A program made the translations under genes and the position numbers. Under the pieces are notes generated by a model. The model was not told the origin of the DNA. It did not search any database and saw only the letters and a program-made list of their open reading frames with translations. From assembly GCA_947179485.1 (NCBI GenBank), contig OX359246.1, positions 74,489,508 through 74,553,507 of the forward strand: a DNA stretch of 64,000 nucleotides, in the 5' to 3' direction. Of this stretch, positions 11,981 to 24,231 are shown one piece after another (within the stretch, counting starts at the first letter, position 1; each line of letters opens with the position of its first letter). The DNA comes from Allacma fusca (lineage: Eukaryota; Arthropoda; Collembola; Symphypleona; Sminthuridae).

Positions 11981-14105
11981 GAAAAATACCCTTCTTCGCA
12001 TTGAGTCCCGATTGGACGATTTGACCAAAGCCTTTCATCAACTCAAGACCGAAAATGAGATTCTGCGGAAAGAGTTTATTGGAGTCTCGTCTTTTGAAAA
12101 TTCCGAGGTCTTTGGTTTAATGGAAACCAGGACTTTGAGGGAAATTGTGGAAAGAACTGAATTTTGTGTTAACAAAATTAATTCGAAAAATTTGAAAAAT
12201 AAAAGCGAAACCGAAGTTCCGAGAAAATTAAATCCACGGGGAAAGGCGACAACAATAGAAACTGATGAAAGTGACAGCGCAAGTTTGGAGGAATCAGCAG
12301 AAGAATTTCCAGTTGTTAAAATTCGATCCAAAACGTTGGCCGAAGAAAGGGAAATCTTGAAGGAAACGTTTAACAAATTAATAAAAGAGAAAAAAGTAAA
12401 AGATGGTGAAAGTCTTGAAGGAACTTCTGTCCAAACGATTTCCAACTCGATTCCTCTTTCACAAAATGTGAAAACATCGTGTATGTACAATTAAATTGTG
12501 TAAGATTTAAACAATAATTAAATTTCAAATCCTTGATGTACTCCATGAAACCATTTAAAATTTAATGAAAAATGATTTTTCAGCCAACTTTCTAGATTCC
12601 GCTCTCACAGACCTCCAGTGTCATTTCTATGGAAACTCAAGAAAAACTGGACCTACGAGAGTAGTTGGAAATTTCAGCGAAGTTTTTTCTTTCACTGGAA
12701 ATGAGTAAGTTCAAGAATTTGTAACGTTGTTAAAAAATCTAATTCTAAATCTACTACGATTGTTTATAATACAAATAATTACAATTACCAGCTCCAAACT
12801 ACTTAATTATGATTTAAACGGCCTATTTTGTTTTACATTTTAAGTTATTATTATTTCAATTTTCATTGAAATTTGTTTGTTGCTGTTTTAATCAATGAAT
12901 TTGTTTCAGGACTTATTGTCAGTTCTTGTGCTCGTTCGCTATTTCCCATTTCTTACGGTTAACCATTTTTTGTGATAATAATTCTTCCAACAATATTTTG
13001 TTCGGTATTGGTTTCACCCCAGATGACGTTCCTACGATTTCCGCATTGTACAGCACATTGACTAAAATGCCACCTGCACCAGATGTTTGGATGGTGACTG
13101 TAACAACCTTTAAATTTCTCGTTAATAACAAAACCAATGCAATAAAATCATTCCATGAAATTATTTTCAACAGAAAGAATGGAGCAACATTCCAGTGGAA
13201 CTTTTTGTGACCCACGGAAACTTACTTGTGAGAGGTCACATGACGATTGGTTCACGATCCATCGTCCATGTTGAAATAATGGAATTACTTCACACCTCGT
13301 GGCCAATATCTGTAGTTGGAGGAAAGAAACGCATCAGTGATGGAAAAAGTTTCGAATTGAATCAATCCACGAACAAAGACGGTTCAATTTTAACATCAGT
13401 TGGAAAAAGCGGAAGATTTTCTTGCAAAGTTGAGATTGGTGGGTGATATCAAATCTTCAGAATTATTCATGATGAAATAAATGAAGAAAGTAGTTGCATT
13501 TGTTTTAATTTTTCAGTAAACTGTTTGAACGTTCCGTTGAGAAATAGAAATAAATTCTATTCTAATTCCAACGATAAGGATTGTTTTCCTCTGGAAATTC
13601 AATCGTTTTATCGAGAAAGTTTTCTGAGATCAAGTGACACGTAAGATCTTATTTTATAACTTTCAGCAGATGAGTGGGAAATTGTTTCATTGCATTTAGT
13701 GATTTAAAATTATCATCTTTTAATTTTCGCAGAAATTTGGAAGCAATGCTTTCCTACGAAATTCTTTCCACGGACCTCGCTTTGGTAATTGCTTTGAAAG
13801 TTGGTCCTGGAATCAATTTATTTGCAGCTGCATTTTCTCAAATAATAATCGTCAGTGGGAAAAATGAACTGGAAGCGTTGATGAATCCAAGTCAATGGAG
13901 AATCCATGATTACAAGAAATGTTCGAATGTGCGTGGTTCTGTCTCCAAATATTTATTTTTCAGTTTTGGTTTTTAACACTAATCAAGAGTATTTTTTCAG
14001 GCAAGCAAAACCTTAGAAGTAATTTCTGATCGAAATATTCGAGCTGAAATTCTCATGACCGAAGAAGAGAAATCAATTTTGAAAATGCGCATTTACGCAG
14101 TTTAA
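11981..14105 (+). CDS. tandem gene family, copy B (exons 2-8 open; start exon unclear)
   Basis: Function unknown. Exons read as 11981-12480, 12584-12704, 12910-13099, 13174-13438, 13517-13640, 13733-13928 and 14001-14105. Each has a CAG-type acceptor and GT donor, and the phases keep one open frame. Exon 2 encodes a predicted coiled coil (LLRIESRLDDLTKAFHQLK...) followed by an acidic, Lys/Glu-rich linker. Later exons carry GPTRVVGNFSE, FGIGFTP, LLVRGHMT and STDLALVIALKVGPG, and end in RIYAV-stop. The usual exon 2 donor is preceded by an in-frame TAA. A GTATGT donor at 12481 restores the phase and avoids it. With an 8-nt first exon the product would be 502 aa, but the expected ATG is not conserved (see 11200-11463). 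No signal peptide or membrane segment is evident. It may be functional with another start, or a recent pseudogene. Confidence 0.7.
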
Positions 14106-15342
14106 TCCAGTCTGTGATTTTTGTGTGTTTTTAACCAACCATGCAAGCAAATTCCAACAATAACAATTGAATTCATTTTTTGACTCGAAATTGTCGGATT
14201 TCTTCTTATAAAATATTTTTGTTGTACAAATAGATAGTTGCAATACGTTGCTCAGTAATCCATTGTAAATGCACATAACTTAAGCATAGGGTTAAATGAA
14301 GCGCTCTCCATCCCTTCGGATTCCTCAGCTTTGTCGCTCGCTTGGTCAGGACATTCCTCTTGGGGTTATGAACGACAGCGAATTTGACTTTACGTCAACG
14401 TCAAAGAAATTACACACGAAGCATTTGAGAGTTTCTTGACAGAGCCAATCCTCCCAAACTGTGTCTACCTTTAGAGCACTTGGAAAAATGTTAAAAACCG
14501 GTTGTCAGTTATCGCCACAGATCCCGACGCAGTTCTCATGATTTAAAATGTGTCTGGTTGATAGTAATTATTGGAAAATATGCTTTTAATTGTTTGTAAT
14601 ATGTATTATTCTAATGGCGTTATTTCTAAATAACATAACTAAATAACCGCTTAAAGCGGTGTATAAACCGCAGAGTAAATAATACCTACAAGAATATTAT
14701 TTAATTTAATTATTTATTATTAACTTTGGCGATTGAATAAGAATTTTCTAATAACCTTTAAACAAATTTATAAATACATAAATATTATATAAAAACACAC
14801 ACAGATCTTTGCTTTTGAAAAGGAATTTCCTCAACCTTGCTCTATCTGTTCTAACAGTTCTTGTCAACCGTTGTCTACACAAAGTCCTTTGGATAGCTTC
14901 CTCGAAAACATTTTCAAAATACCAGCTTAAACAAGTATTTGCGAAAAAACTGTGGGAAATTGTAATACACATTTAATACATATTTATGTCTTAAATGTTT
15001 AGGATATCTTGAATACGAATCTCGAATACATTGACGATTGTTACTGCAATTCTTGACCTCGAGGTCGTAGACACCGATTTAAAAGAATTTATCTGAAAAC
15101 GGGGGAAAAGCTTTTTTACCTCTTGCTGCTTCTGTGGTGTATGAGGGATAAAAATGGTGATAGGGATGAGGCAACTTGTATATTTAAAACAACATAATTA
15201 CCCCGTTATTCTTAGATCTACTTCGAATACTACAGCGCAGAATCAGGAAATTGGGGAAATAATTAATAAAAACCAACCATTGAAATTTCACGAATTTTCT
15301 ACAGGGTGCTCAACAAATCTTGCGTCTAGTTTTTTTTGTCAG
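14106..15342. other. no gene; duplicated downstream flank of copy B
   Basis: The stretch contains the family's downstream block (around 14285-14400, shared with 7805, 35750 and 43080) and a short piece of the AAAATGTGTCTGGTTGATAG block near 14545. No coding exon. Exons 1-3 of copy C would be expected before 15343 but are not recognisable. Confidence 0.45.
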
Positions 15343-15446
15343 AAATGATTGTCTTCTTGTGTTAGTACGCAATTTCTAAATTCCTGCGGTTAACTGTTTG
15401 CGGTTGTTTTTCTTTCGGTAATATTCGTTTTGGTATTGGATTCAAC

Positions 15447-16647
15447 TAGTGCCCCTCATGGGTACAGGTTTTACCCGGGTATTTGGGTACAGGTTCAGGT
15501 ACAGGTACATATCAGGTACATACTTTTTGTACCCATTCAATTTGGGTACAGGTTCAGGTTCATTCGTTAGATACCTGAAAACTCAGGTTCAGGTTCAGGT
15601 ATGGGTACAGGTTCAAAAACCAATCTTGTGGGTAAAAACCCATCAGGTACGGGTACTCACTGGGTAATTACCTGAACCTGAATGTAAAATACCTGAACTT
15701 TCAGGTACTTCTCAGTCAAACATAATTTCCAAGTAAAACCTGTAAATGTGCTGTTGATCTTTAAAAACCTTGTTGAATTGTTGACCTTGTAACGTGTTAC
15801 ATTAAAATTTATATGTATAACCTCAGTCATGAAAACTAATTCCACCATATAGGAACACGTGGATAGTTACCCAACATTAGCTGAAATGACCAGAGATTTT
15901 TTAGCAGTTCGTGAAACTGGAGTACAGATAGAGCGAGCCTTCTCCGATGGCAAAGTTTTTCTGACGCATAAACGTTTATATAAGAGTGGAGATACGGTAG
16001 GAAATGTTTTTTTCTACAAGCTTGGCTGGAGTTGAAATCTGGGGAGTTTGAATCTAAAAAAATGTTTTCCATTGCGAAAGCAATTTCAGGTTGCAAAACA
16101 AATTCCTAATCGTTTAATTTCTTGGCATTATTGAACATTTAGAAAGTATTACGCTGCATTTGTATTGTTGCAATGAACTTATTCGTATTGTAGATTTTGC
16201 TATCTGTTACCTTTTCAACCTTTATGCAATCATTTATAACTACTGATAATTCTAGTACTTAGTCATGCTTCCGAAGAATAAAAAATAACAAAAGTCTAAT
16301 ATGATAAATAAATTTATTAAGTCAAAATGTCTTGGTGGCAGATATTTTAATTTTTTATTTCGTGTAATATCTTTGATAATCGTTTAAATTAGTACAATCT
16401 AAAATACCCGGGTAGGTTCAGGTACTTTTAAAATATACCCGGGTACAGGTACTTTTTTGGGTACGTTTTGGGTACAGGTACTTTTCAAGTACAGGGACTT
16501 CTGATCGAGTTTGAGTACAGGTACAGGTTCAGGAAAATTGAACCCAGGTATTGAGGTACGGGTATAGATTCAAAAGATCCATGTACCCATGATTCAGGTA
16601 CAGGTACAGGTCCAGGTACAACATTTTTGTACCCATGCGGAGCACTA
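15447..16647. mobile_element. hAT element with GGTACAGGTTC arms, inserted in copy C exon 4
   Basis: The ends are TAGTGCCCCTCATGGGTAC and, inverted, TAGTGCTCCGCATGGGTAC. The exact 8-bp duplication GATTCAAC (15439-15446 and 16648-16655) frames it. The arms are direct and inverted arrays of GGTACAGGTTCAGGTAC-like units. The middle encodes a hAT transposase remnant (15859-16035), which ties this whole class of fold-back elements to the hAT superfamily. Confidence 0.92.
15859..16035 (+). pseudogene. hAT transposase C-terminal (dimerisation) fragment
   Basis: A 58-codon frame reads YPTLAEMTRDFLAV, then QIERAFSDGK and THKRLYKSGDTV before a stop. This follows the hAT C-terminal dimerisation domain order (YP.L..MA.D.L.. 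; S.ERVFS ; KR..L...V). The rest of a transposase, including the catalytic core, is absent. It is a relic of the autonomous ancestor of the element it sits in, not an active gene. Confidence 0.85.
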
Positions 16648-17435
16648 GATTCAACCCAGCGGACGTTTCTACAAATGGCACATTGTGGACCACATTAGAT
16701 GAAATGTCACTTGCGCCGGATGTTTAGCTGACTATAATGACTACTACGTCTTTAAAATAACAGATACCAGGACGCAATAGAATAAGCCATTAATTCATTT
16801 TCCTCAAAAATAATGGGGCAAAAACTCACCAGAGCTTTTTGTGACCCACGGAAATTTAATTGCGAGAGGTGACATGACCAATGATCGACGGTTCATCGTT
16901 TTTACCGAAATAATCGAATTACATCAAATCTCGTGGCCGATTTCTGTAGTTGGAATAAAACTGATGGAAAAAGTTCCGAATTGAGTCAGTCTACGAAAAA
17001 ACGCTGTGCAATTTCACGAGCAGTTGGAAAAAGCTGACGATTCACTATCACCTTCGAGATTGGTCAGTGATTTCGAAACTTTAAAATTATTCAAACGGAA
17101 ATAAATGATGAGCGTGATTGCATTTATTTTAATTTTTGTCAGCAAACTGTTTAAGCGTTCCTTTGAGAAATAGGATTAAATGGTATTCCAATTCTAGCGA
17201 CAAGGATTTTTGGCCTCTGGAAATTCAATTTTTCTATCGAGAAAGTTTTTATAGGGATTTTGTGTACATTTTTACAAATGAAGGTTAATTAGATTATTGT
17301 ATTTACCAATTTCAAGTAATTATCTTTCAGGTTAGGAAAACTTCAGAAGTACTTCGGGATTGAATTATTCGAACTGAAATTCTGATGACGGAAGAAGAAA
17401 AATCAAGTTTGAAAATCCGCATTTACCCAGTTTAA

Positions 17436-18316
17436 CCAAGTCACTGATTTTAGTGTAAGTTAATTGAATCATTCTGCCATTGATAATTAATTTTTTGAAA
17501 TAAAATTGTGAAACTCCGTCTTGCTTACCAACTTTGAAATGCAAAATACAAAATACTTTGTGTTCTCAAAATACGTATTTGAAAATACTGCAAAGCTCTG
17601 GTCATATTATAATGATCAGAAACTACTTAAATAAGGTGCGAAGTTATGACGTTTTTCTTGAATTACATATTTTTTAATTTTGGATTGGAAGTTAAGATAT
17701 AACGTAATCCGAATTGTATCCATTATTTCGAATACTCCAGCCCTGTTAATTATTTATAACAGCCTGGAGTGTTAAGATCAACTTGTAAATAGGTTCACAC
17801 AAAAGTGGGCCTTTCGTTACCCTAGCCAATAACCTGCCTATAATGCTAAAATCTTCTGAGGCCCCCTTATGGGCCCAGAATTTCAATTCAACATTTATAC
17901 CCGTATCCCTCAAGGCTGGTAACGACAAGTTGCCTCCCTATAATCCTTTATAGGCTATTAGAGTAAGAGACGACCTGCCTAGAAATTGCCCTAGAATAGA
18001 AGACATTACTTTCCCCTACACACCTAAATGTATACGCTTATACAAATAAATTTAAGGACATGTGGGAGTAGAAATCATCGTGCCGCTTCAAAAGAAAATA
18101 GGAAAATTACAGGTCTATTTTAAACTCGAAATCAAAACGTTCAACACACTCCGGAATTAAGTAATAATTGTTTTTACTGGAATCTGAGGTTCTTTTCCTA
18201 AAATCTATACGAACAGCACATTATGTAGTCGTTAAACGCATACAATGTTTACGATAAAGCTGCAAAAAGTAGGTTTTTGTTACATTGACAATATCGCTAT
18301 CTATGCCTCATATCCA
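17436..18316. other. no gene recognised
   Basis: AT-rich. About 17540-17600 holds GTATTTTG/CAAAATAC-type repeats that recur near 52400-52460, 57000-57060 and 57770-57960, probably an old dispersed repeat. Nothing else identified. Confidence 0.4.
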
Positions 18317-19926
18317 GGGGGGTTATTCTCGAACAGAATTTGCGATATCGCAAGTTACGACTTCGTAAGTACTTACGACAGGTGTCGTACGATGCCTCTA
18401 CGATTTTCAAATTTTAATATTCTCAAAAACGATCGCAAGTATATCGTAGCTACGATCACATTTACGAATCGTAAGCATGTAACGGACGCTCTGATTGGCT
18501 GTCAAAATTTCGAATCTTAAGCCATCCAATAAGCCATAAAATTCTTCCCATTTGTCCTTTCTATCAGTTTCACGTATTGTTTTTCTCTACAAATCAATTC
18601 AACGTTTAAGGAGTGCAAATGGCAAAAAATATAAAAACGAATTTATCAAAGCACCCTCCACTTCAACTCCACTTCCCCTCCACTTCCCCTCCACTTCCCC
18701 TCCACTTCCCCTCCACTTCCCCTCCACTTCCCCTCCACTTCCCCTCCACTTCCCCTCCACTTCCCCTCCACTTCCCCTCCACTTCCCCTCCACTTCCCCT
18801 CCACTTCCCTTCAAATACATAACCCCTCCACTTCCCCTCCACTTCCCTTCAAATACATAACCCCTCCACTTCCCTTCAAATACATAACCCCTCCACTTCC
18901 CCTCCACTTCCCTTCAAATACATAACCCCTCCACTTCCCCTCCACTTCCCTTCAAATACATAACCCCTCCACTTCCCCTCCACTTCCCTTCAAATACATA
19001 ACCCCTCCACTTCCCCTCCACTTCCCCTCCACTTCCCCTCCACTTCCCCTCCACTTCCCCTCCACTTCCCCTCCACTTCCCCTCCACTTCCCTTCAAATA
19101 CATAACCCCTCCACTTCCCCTCCACTTCCCTTCAAATACATAACCCCTCCACTTCCCTTCAAATACATAACCCCTCCACTTCCCCTCCACTTCCCTTCAA
19201 ATACATAACCCCTCCACTTCCCCTCCACTTCCCTTCAAATACATAACCCCTCCACTTCCCTTCAAATACATAACCCCTCCACTTCCCCTCCACTTCCCTT
19301 CAAATACATAACCCCTCCACTTCCCCTCCACTTCCCTTCAAATACATAACCCCTCCACTTCCCCTCCACTTCCCTTCAAATACATAACCCCTCCACTTCC
19401 CCTCCACGTGGAGGGGATGTGCAGGGGATGTGGAGGGGATGTGGAGGGGATGTGGATGGGGTGTGCAGGGGATGTGGATGTGATATGGAGGGGTGTGGAG
19501 GGGGTGTGGAGGGGGTGTAGAGGGGTTGTGGAGGGGGTGTAGAGGGGGTGTGGAGGGGTGTGGAGGGGTGTGGAGGGGTGTGGAGGGGTGTGGAGGGGTG
19601 TGGAGGGGTGTGGAGGGGTGTGGAGGGGTGTGGAGGGGTGTGGAGGGGTGTGGAGGGGTGTGGAGGGGTGTGGAGGGGTGTGGAGGGGTGTGGAGGGGTG
19701 TGGAGGGGTGTGGAGGGGTGTGGAGGGGGTTTCAAATGAACCCCGCCATATAAAGAATGCTTGATCGTAAGTACCTACGACTGCTATTTAGTTGTCGTAG
19801 AGTTACGACAACTTTTGCGATTTTCTGAGAACTTGCGATTTTCAAAATGTTTTTAGAATCCCAACTATCGTAACTCGAGAGTTGCGACTGAAGTTACGAT
19901 CGTAAGTCTTTCGAGAATAACCCCCC
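18317..19926. mobile_element. terminal-inverted-repeat element carrying a large minisatellite
   Basis: The outer ends are GGGGGGTTATTCTCGAA on the left, and its complement TTCGAGAATAACCCCCC on the right, followed inwards by further inverted text rich in TCGTAAG/CTTACGA. I found no clear target-site duplication, so the superfamily is unassigned. The centre is filled by the minisatellite at 18655-19735. No transposase is visible. Confidence 0.6.
18655..19735. repeat. strand-switching 11-bp/10-bp minisatellite pair
   Basis: From 18655 to about 19408 the + strand is a pyrimidine-rich array of CCCCTCCACTT units, repeatedly interrupted by the higher-order spacer CCCTTCAAATACATAA. At the perfect palindrome CCCCTCCACGTGGAGGGG (19399-19416) it flips to a purine-rich array: first GTGGAGGGGAT-like units, then regular 10-mers of GTGGAGGGGT to about 19735. 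Long Pro/His/Ser-rich or Gly/Trp/Val-rich frames here are by-products of the repeat. Confidence 0.92.
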
Positions 19927-22242
19927 GGGGTCGTAAACAATGGGGCACAATTTAAAGCTTTTGAATTAAGCTTGAATGCGTGGATTCCAAAACACAACAA
20001 CCTTTTTCTTCTCCTAGTTCGATTAAGCCAGTGTGCTGTAGCCTACTTAAACATTTTTGACGCCAACATTCAGTTTTTTGAGCATTGCAGAACTTCTTAA
20101 ATACAAAATTCAATAGGCCAAACGATCATTGGTGCAAAATACTCGATGTTTTCCAGATGTTTGAACTTTTGAATTTTTTAAAAATACTTTCCAGTGTGTA
20201 TACTAATCGCGCAGTAACAAAGTATACACATGATATGTATAAATACTACGAGCGGAACATATTTACTCACCGGCTTACCTGTACGCATTCTAGGCGTGAG
20301 TATTTTCGGGAAGCCTAGCCTGTATTGCCTAGTCCCGAGCAACATTTTGGAGACTATATCTGAATTTTAACCGTAGCCTATATTTATTTTGAGCCCTAGC
20401 CTATATCCGTGCCTATATTTCTCATTTTGATTTTGCACCCCATATCTGGGCATATATCCTATCCAAGATCTGGGATAGAAGCCCACCTATGTTGCAAGTT
20501 CTTAACAGTCGTTCCCACAATCCCCAACGTCGGGTCTTGTTAGATACCTTCCTAAAACAGCAATAAAATTTCCTACAGCCCCGTTAAAAAATGCAGGAGA
20601 AAACATTCCATTGTCAATGAAAATTTGAAACAATTCAAATCTTATAAAACCCTTGATATTGCTTCTATCACATCATTAAATATTGTGACTGTTATAATTC
20701 TTAAACTGTTTTTTACAATTGATTAATATTATATTAGAATTTATCTGACGGAATTTTAATGCAGGTCTAGGGATACAAAGGGGGAGATTTCAAAGTAATC
20801 GGTCAGACTAAGCCAAATCCGAGGAATAATTCCGGAGGAGCAACTTCTTCCATAACCGTAATTATATATTATTCTTTTCCAGATTTTCTAATACATTGAC
20901 ATTAGTGGGGTCGCAACGTCGCAAGTGTTTCGCACAAATTTCAGCAGAACAGGGTTCAAATGATTCCCTTTGGAATTTGCTACAAGCTCCGAACATTGAA
21001 ATATACTTATAATAACGGGAACCGAAGTCAATAGTACTTTTAGAAAATCTGGGGGGAAAATGTGTTACAATGTAGGATGTTCAAATCTTTTAGGAATTAT
21101 TACCTCGTGTGATCTTATGAGATACGTTTGGTGCCGCACCCTGCAGTAAATAATGAACCGACGAATGAAACTCATTAAAGGCCAACTTTTTCAACGCATA
21201 CACTTACAGTATAATTAACATGTTTTGCTCTTGCAATGAATTAAAACTCCATGGAGTCTACTTTACTTTAAGACGCTTCAGCATCTAGCACTTGACTCAT
21301 ACAGCCTGTTATGTAAACCAATTCTTTTTAAGCTCCAATTGCAAGTGTACTACATTTTGCCTTTATAATGCTTCTCAGGATGGAATTATCCAAGAGTAAA
21401 GTTTTTGTAATAGGAAAAAATTATTGAGTTATTTATTTCTTGAAAATTGCTTCACATCATGAGTCATTCCAAAATGTCTCTTTCAACGGCTACGAAAATA
21501 AGCGAACAATTAAATGATAAAAACTCCTCCGTTATTAGTTATCACAAAATATGCCGAAATATTTCCTCTTAAATAAAACGTGTCTTGTTGATAGGATCGG
21601 AAGAACGTTTAATTAGTATTCTGTTGTGGGCAGAGATGTCCAATTGAAATCACCTTCGTTCAACCATCAGATCGTTTCCAATTACCCGTTCCTTCATCGT
21701 TCCATAAAATGAAGCCATCTGAATATTGACCCTTCCTTCGCCCTACCTTCATTCAAATCCTGCTATAATCCTTCCTTCAATCTTCAAAAAATATTTAAAT
21801 GCCCTTCATGCGTTACCTTCCTTCCATAATCATTACTGCTTACCACTGAAAGGTAATAATAATTATTTTGAAATTAATTGCAACTATTGCAGATTATCCG
21901 TATGTACTTATGTACTGTGAAGGGAATAAAATGCTCACACGCTCCGTATATCATGCTGCCATTTGTGAGATAAATGTTTTTAAAATAAAAATAAGCAGTC
22001 CCGCCAGAAAAATGCTTTTCAGTTGAGTAACGCTGTACGTATATACGTAGATAAACTGTAGTAACGGAATGATTTTAACTAACATATAGTAGATCATAGA
22101 TGGGATTGCAAATTGCAAGTTTCAACCGCGCTCGAAGGTTGTAAAATTAACATGTTCCTTCGCATTCCATTATTTCTTATGGCGCACCCGTATGTGTGTA
22201 GTCGATATGATATATTCACTCCATATTTAATCACTTTTTAAT
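19927..22242. other. no gene recognised
   Basis: No coding exon found. About 20320-20480 has short AGCCTATAT-like repeats. Around 21500-21600 there is a relative of the duplicated block seen at 10180, 37550 and 39300 (AAAACTCC.CCGTTATTAGTTATCAC). The rest is AT-rich and featureless to the eye. Confidence 0.45.
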
Positions 22243-22490
22243 CTCATGGGATTTATGCCTGGCCACCTAAAAATGTCCAAAATGCCGGGGACTTTCAGAC
22301 TAGCGCATTTTCAGGGCATTTTCGGCGTTTTGGGCATTTTCAGGTGGTCAGGCATAAAACGAAAATGTCATGGGTTTTATGCCTGCCCACTTGAAAATGC
22401 CCAAAATGCCGAGCCCTGTTAGGCTAGCGCATTTTCAGGGCATTTTTGGCTTTTTTGGTCTAAAACCCATGACATTTTCATATGGGTAAC
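22243..22490. repeat. tandem pair of palindromic ~120-bp units
   Basis: Two adjacent copies of a unit beginning CATGGGATTTATGCCTG / CATGGGTTTTATGCCTG. Each contains CTAGCGCATTTTCAGGGCATTTT and internal inverted text (GCCTGGCCACCT against AGGTGGTCAGGC). The whole ends in the complement of its own start (AAAACCCATGACATTTTC). Likely a small fold-back element; no duplication of the target was identified. Confidence 0.55.
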
Positions 22491-24231
22491 CCTGGTTGTA
22501 CAGATGTACATCAGAGGGAAAAACTCAATAGTCTAGTTTATGCTTATGTACATATAAGTGATTAAATATGGAGCTGTCTAGTGCTAATGAATGTACACAA
22601 ATTTAAGGTCAATGAAATAATAATCAAATCATTATTTTTTCACCAATAATTGCTGCCACAATTGTCAGTAACTTAAAAGCAAAATCTCCACTTTTGAAAA
22701 TGAGTGGATGTGAATGCTTTTGTTCGGGACCAAAGTATTATTTTGGTGAAAATCAATGCACCCCTTAGCCCACGTATAGGAAAATGTATTTGATTTTTCT
22801 ACTTTGTGAGAAATTTCTTGCCGATTTTCCAGAATGATTTCACTGACCTGAGCCAATATCTGAAGTCAAAGGGTTCAAATACAAACAAATAGTTTAAATG
22901 GATGATAAATAAATAAATTCAGTCAAATTCAATTCAGCTAAATTCAATATTTGAAGCCTTTCAAACCCCTTTCTATTCCTTCCCACCAAGTGTCTCAAAA
23001 CATTCCACCCCTGATATTTAGGGCCAGTTCAAAAAATATTGTATTAATCAATTTGCGAATTAATTTAAACTAAATGTACAATTCACATTGAGTGCATGAA
23101 ATGCCAATGAAGCGTACCTTATTGTTTGCACCCATAATTGATTAATGGACACGATGTCCAACATATACATTTATTTTTTAAGCTAAATTACGGACGACAG
23201 GCATTCATGAATATAACTCCTGGTTAAACTCCCCACATGATTTAAACATTCTTGCTTGCACTGATTTTTCCCTCTTTCAGCCATCTCACAATCCCATAGA
23301 TCTCGCAATTTATTTTCATCCCACCACCCGTTTACCATTGGTCCGCTTTTTGTCCAGACTCTTGCCAGCAGTTTCAAAACATTTTAGCAATTTTAAAGTG
23401 AAGAATTTCAACGGCATAAGCTTAAGTTATCCTATTATTGGTCCAACCGTCATATATACATGTGTATGTATGTATGTATTATTTGCATTTTGATTTAGAA
23501 TGATTTCGAGACAACAATGTCTTTCTAATACAGTCAACTCTGACTATAAGAATGCTCAGGGTGCTGGAAAATTATTTTTTTATATCCATTAGTCTCACAC
23601 ATTGTGTAATTATAGCATATCTGTATACATCCTCCCTCACGGCAAGATTGCTCTTTAAATGTCGTCATCAATTTTAGATTCAAAGTCCTACAATAATTGT
23701 GTGGATCAATATACGATATCTTTGAAGTTTAATTAAATATATGCAGCTCCATGGATGCATTATTTGTGATAATTGGTATTTGTACGTAATTTGTATAATT
23801 AACGTAAATGTTTCCAGTGCACATTGCGTATTCAAAAGTATGATCAAGCCTTGATTTATTGTTTGCACTGATAATTGATTAATGGAAATGATAAAACTAA
23901 ATCCCTGATAAAGCTCAATACGTCAAGGTAGGATTAGGTCAGTCAGTTGTATCAAAATTGACAATGAGTGTGAGTCAACACAATTACCAGTAATTAACTA
24001 TGTAACAAACTTGCATATAGATACATGCATATGTTTCGAAACGCAGAAGCCTATAACTATTCCATACCTGTGAGGTGAATCTTATCAGTGCTGAAATGTT
24101 GCCATTAATGATTGCTCTGATGATAATACAAAAAATTAAAATGCCTCTGCTAATACATTCCTCATAGAATAATTTTGCAGAGCAAGAGCTAATTTTTTAT
24201 TGTAACCCTGACCTTAATTCTTGAAGTAAAA
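22491..24231. other. no gene recognised; upstream region of the CLCA-like gene
   Basis: AT-rich DNA. Two related passages (around 23100-23160 and 23850-23900, TTGTTTGCAC..ATAATTGATTAATGGA) suggest an old local duplication. No exon upstream of 24232 was needed to complete the CLCA frame. Confidence 0.4.

Larger units (their letters stand above)
15343..17435 (+). pseudogene. tandem gene family, copy C: pseudogene split by a hAT insertion
   Basis: Recognisable parts are exon 4 (15343-15446, resuming at 16648), exon 5 (about 16808-17066), exon 6 (about 17143-17260) and exon 8 (17331-17435). Exons 1-3 and 7 are gone. Exon 4 is cut after GGATTCAAC by a 1.2 kb transposon whose target duplication is part of the exon. 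Further damage: the Trp codon of the PDVW motif is TAG, exon 5 has a deletion (TGGAATAAAACTGATGG) and lost its acceptor, and exons 5 and 6 carry stops. This is an old, dead copy. Confidence 0.9.

Noticed and set aside
12038..12490. Minus-strand frame opposite exon 2 of copy B (and equivalents opposite D and E)
   Set aside because: A shadow of the + strand coding exon; spliced family structure supports the + strand.
18552..19764. Pro/His/Ser-rich and Gly/Trp/Val-rich frames
   Set aside because: Produced by the 11-bp and 10-bp tandem arrays; overlapping frames on both strands are equally open.
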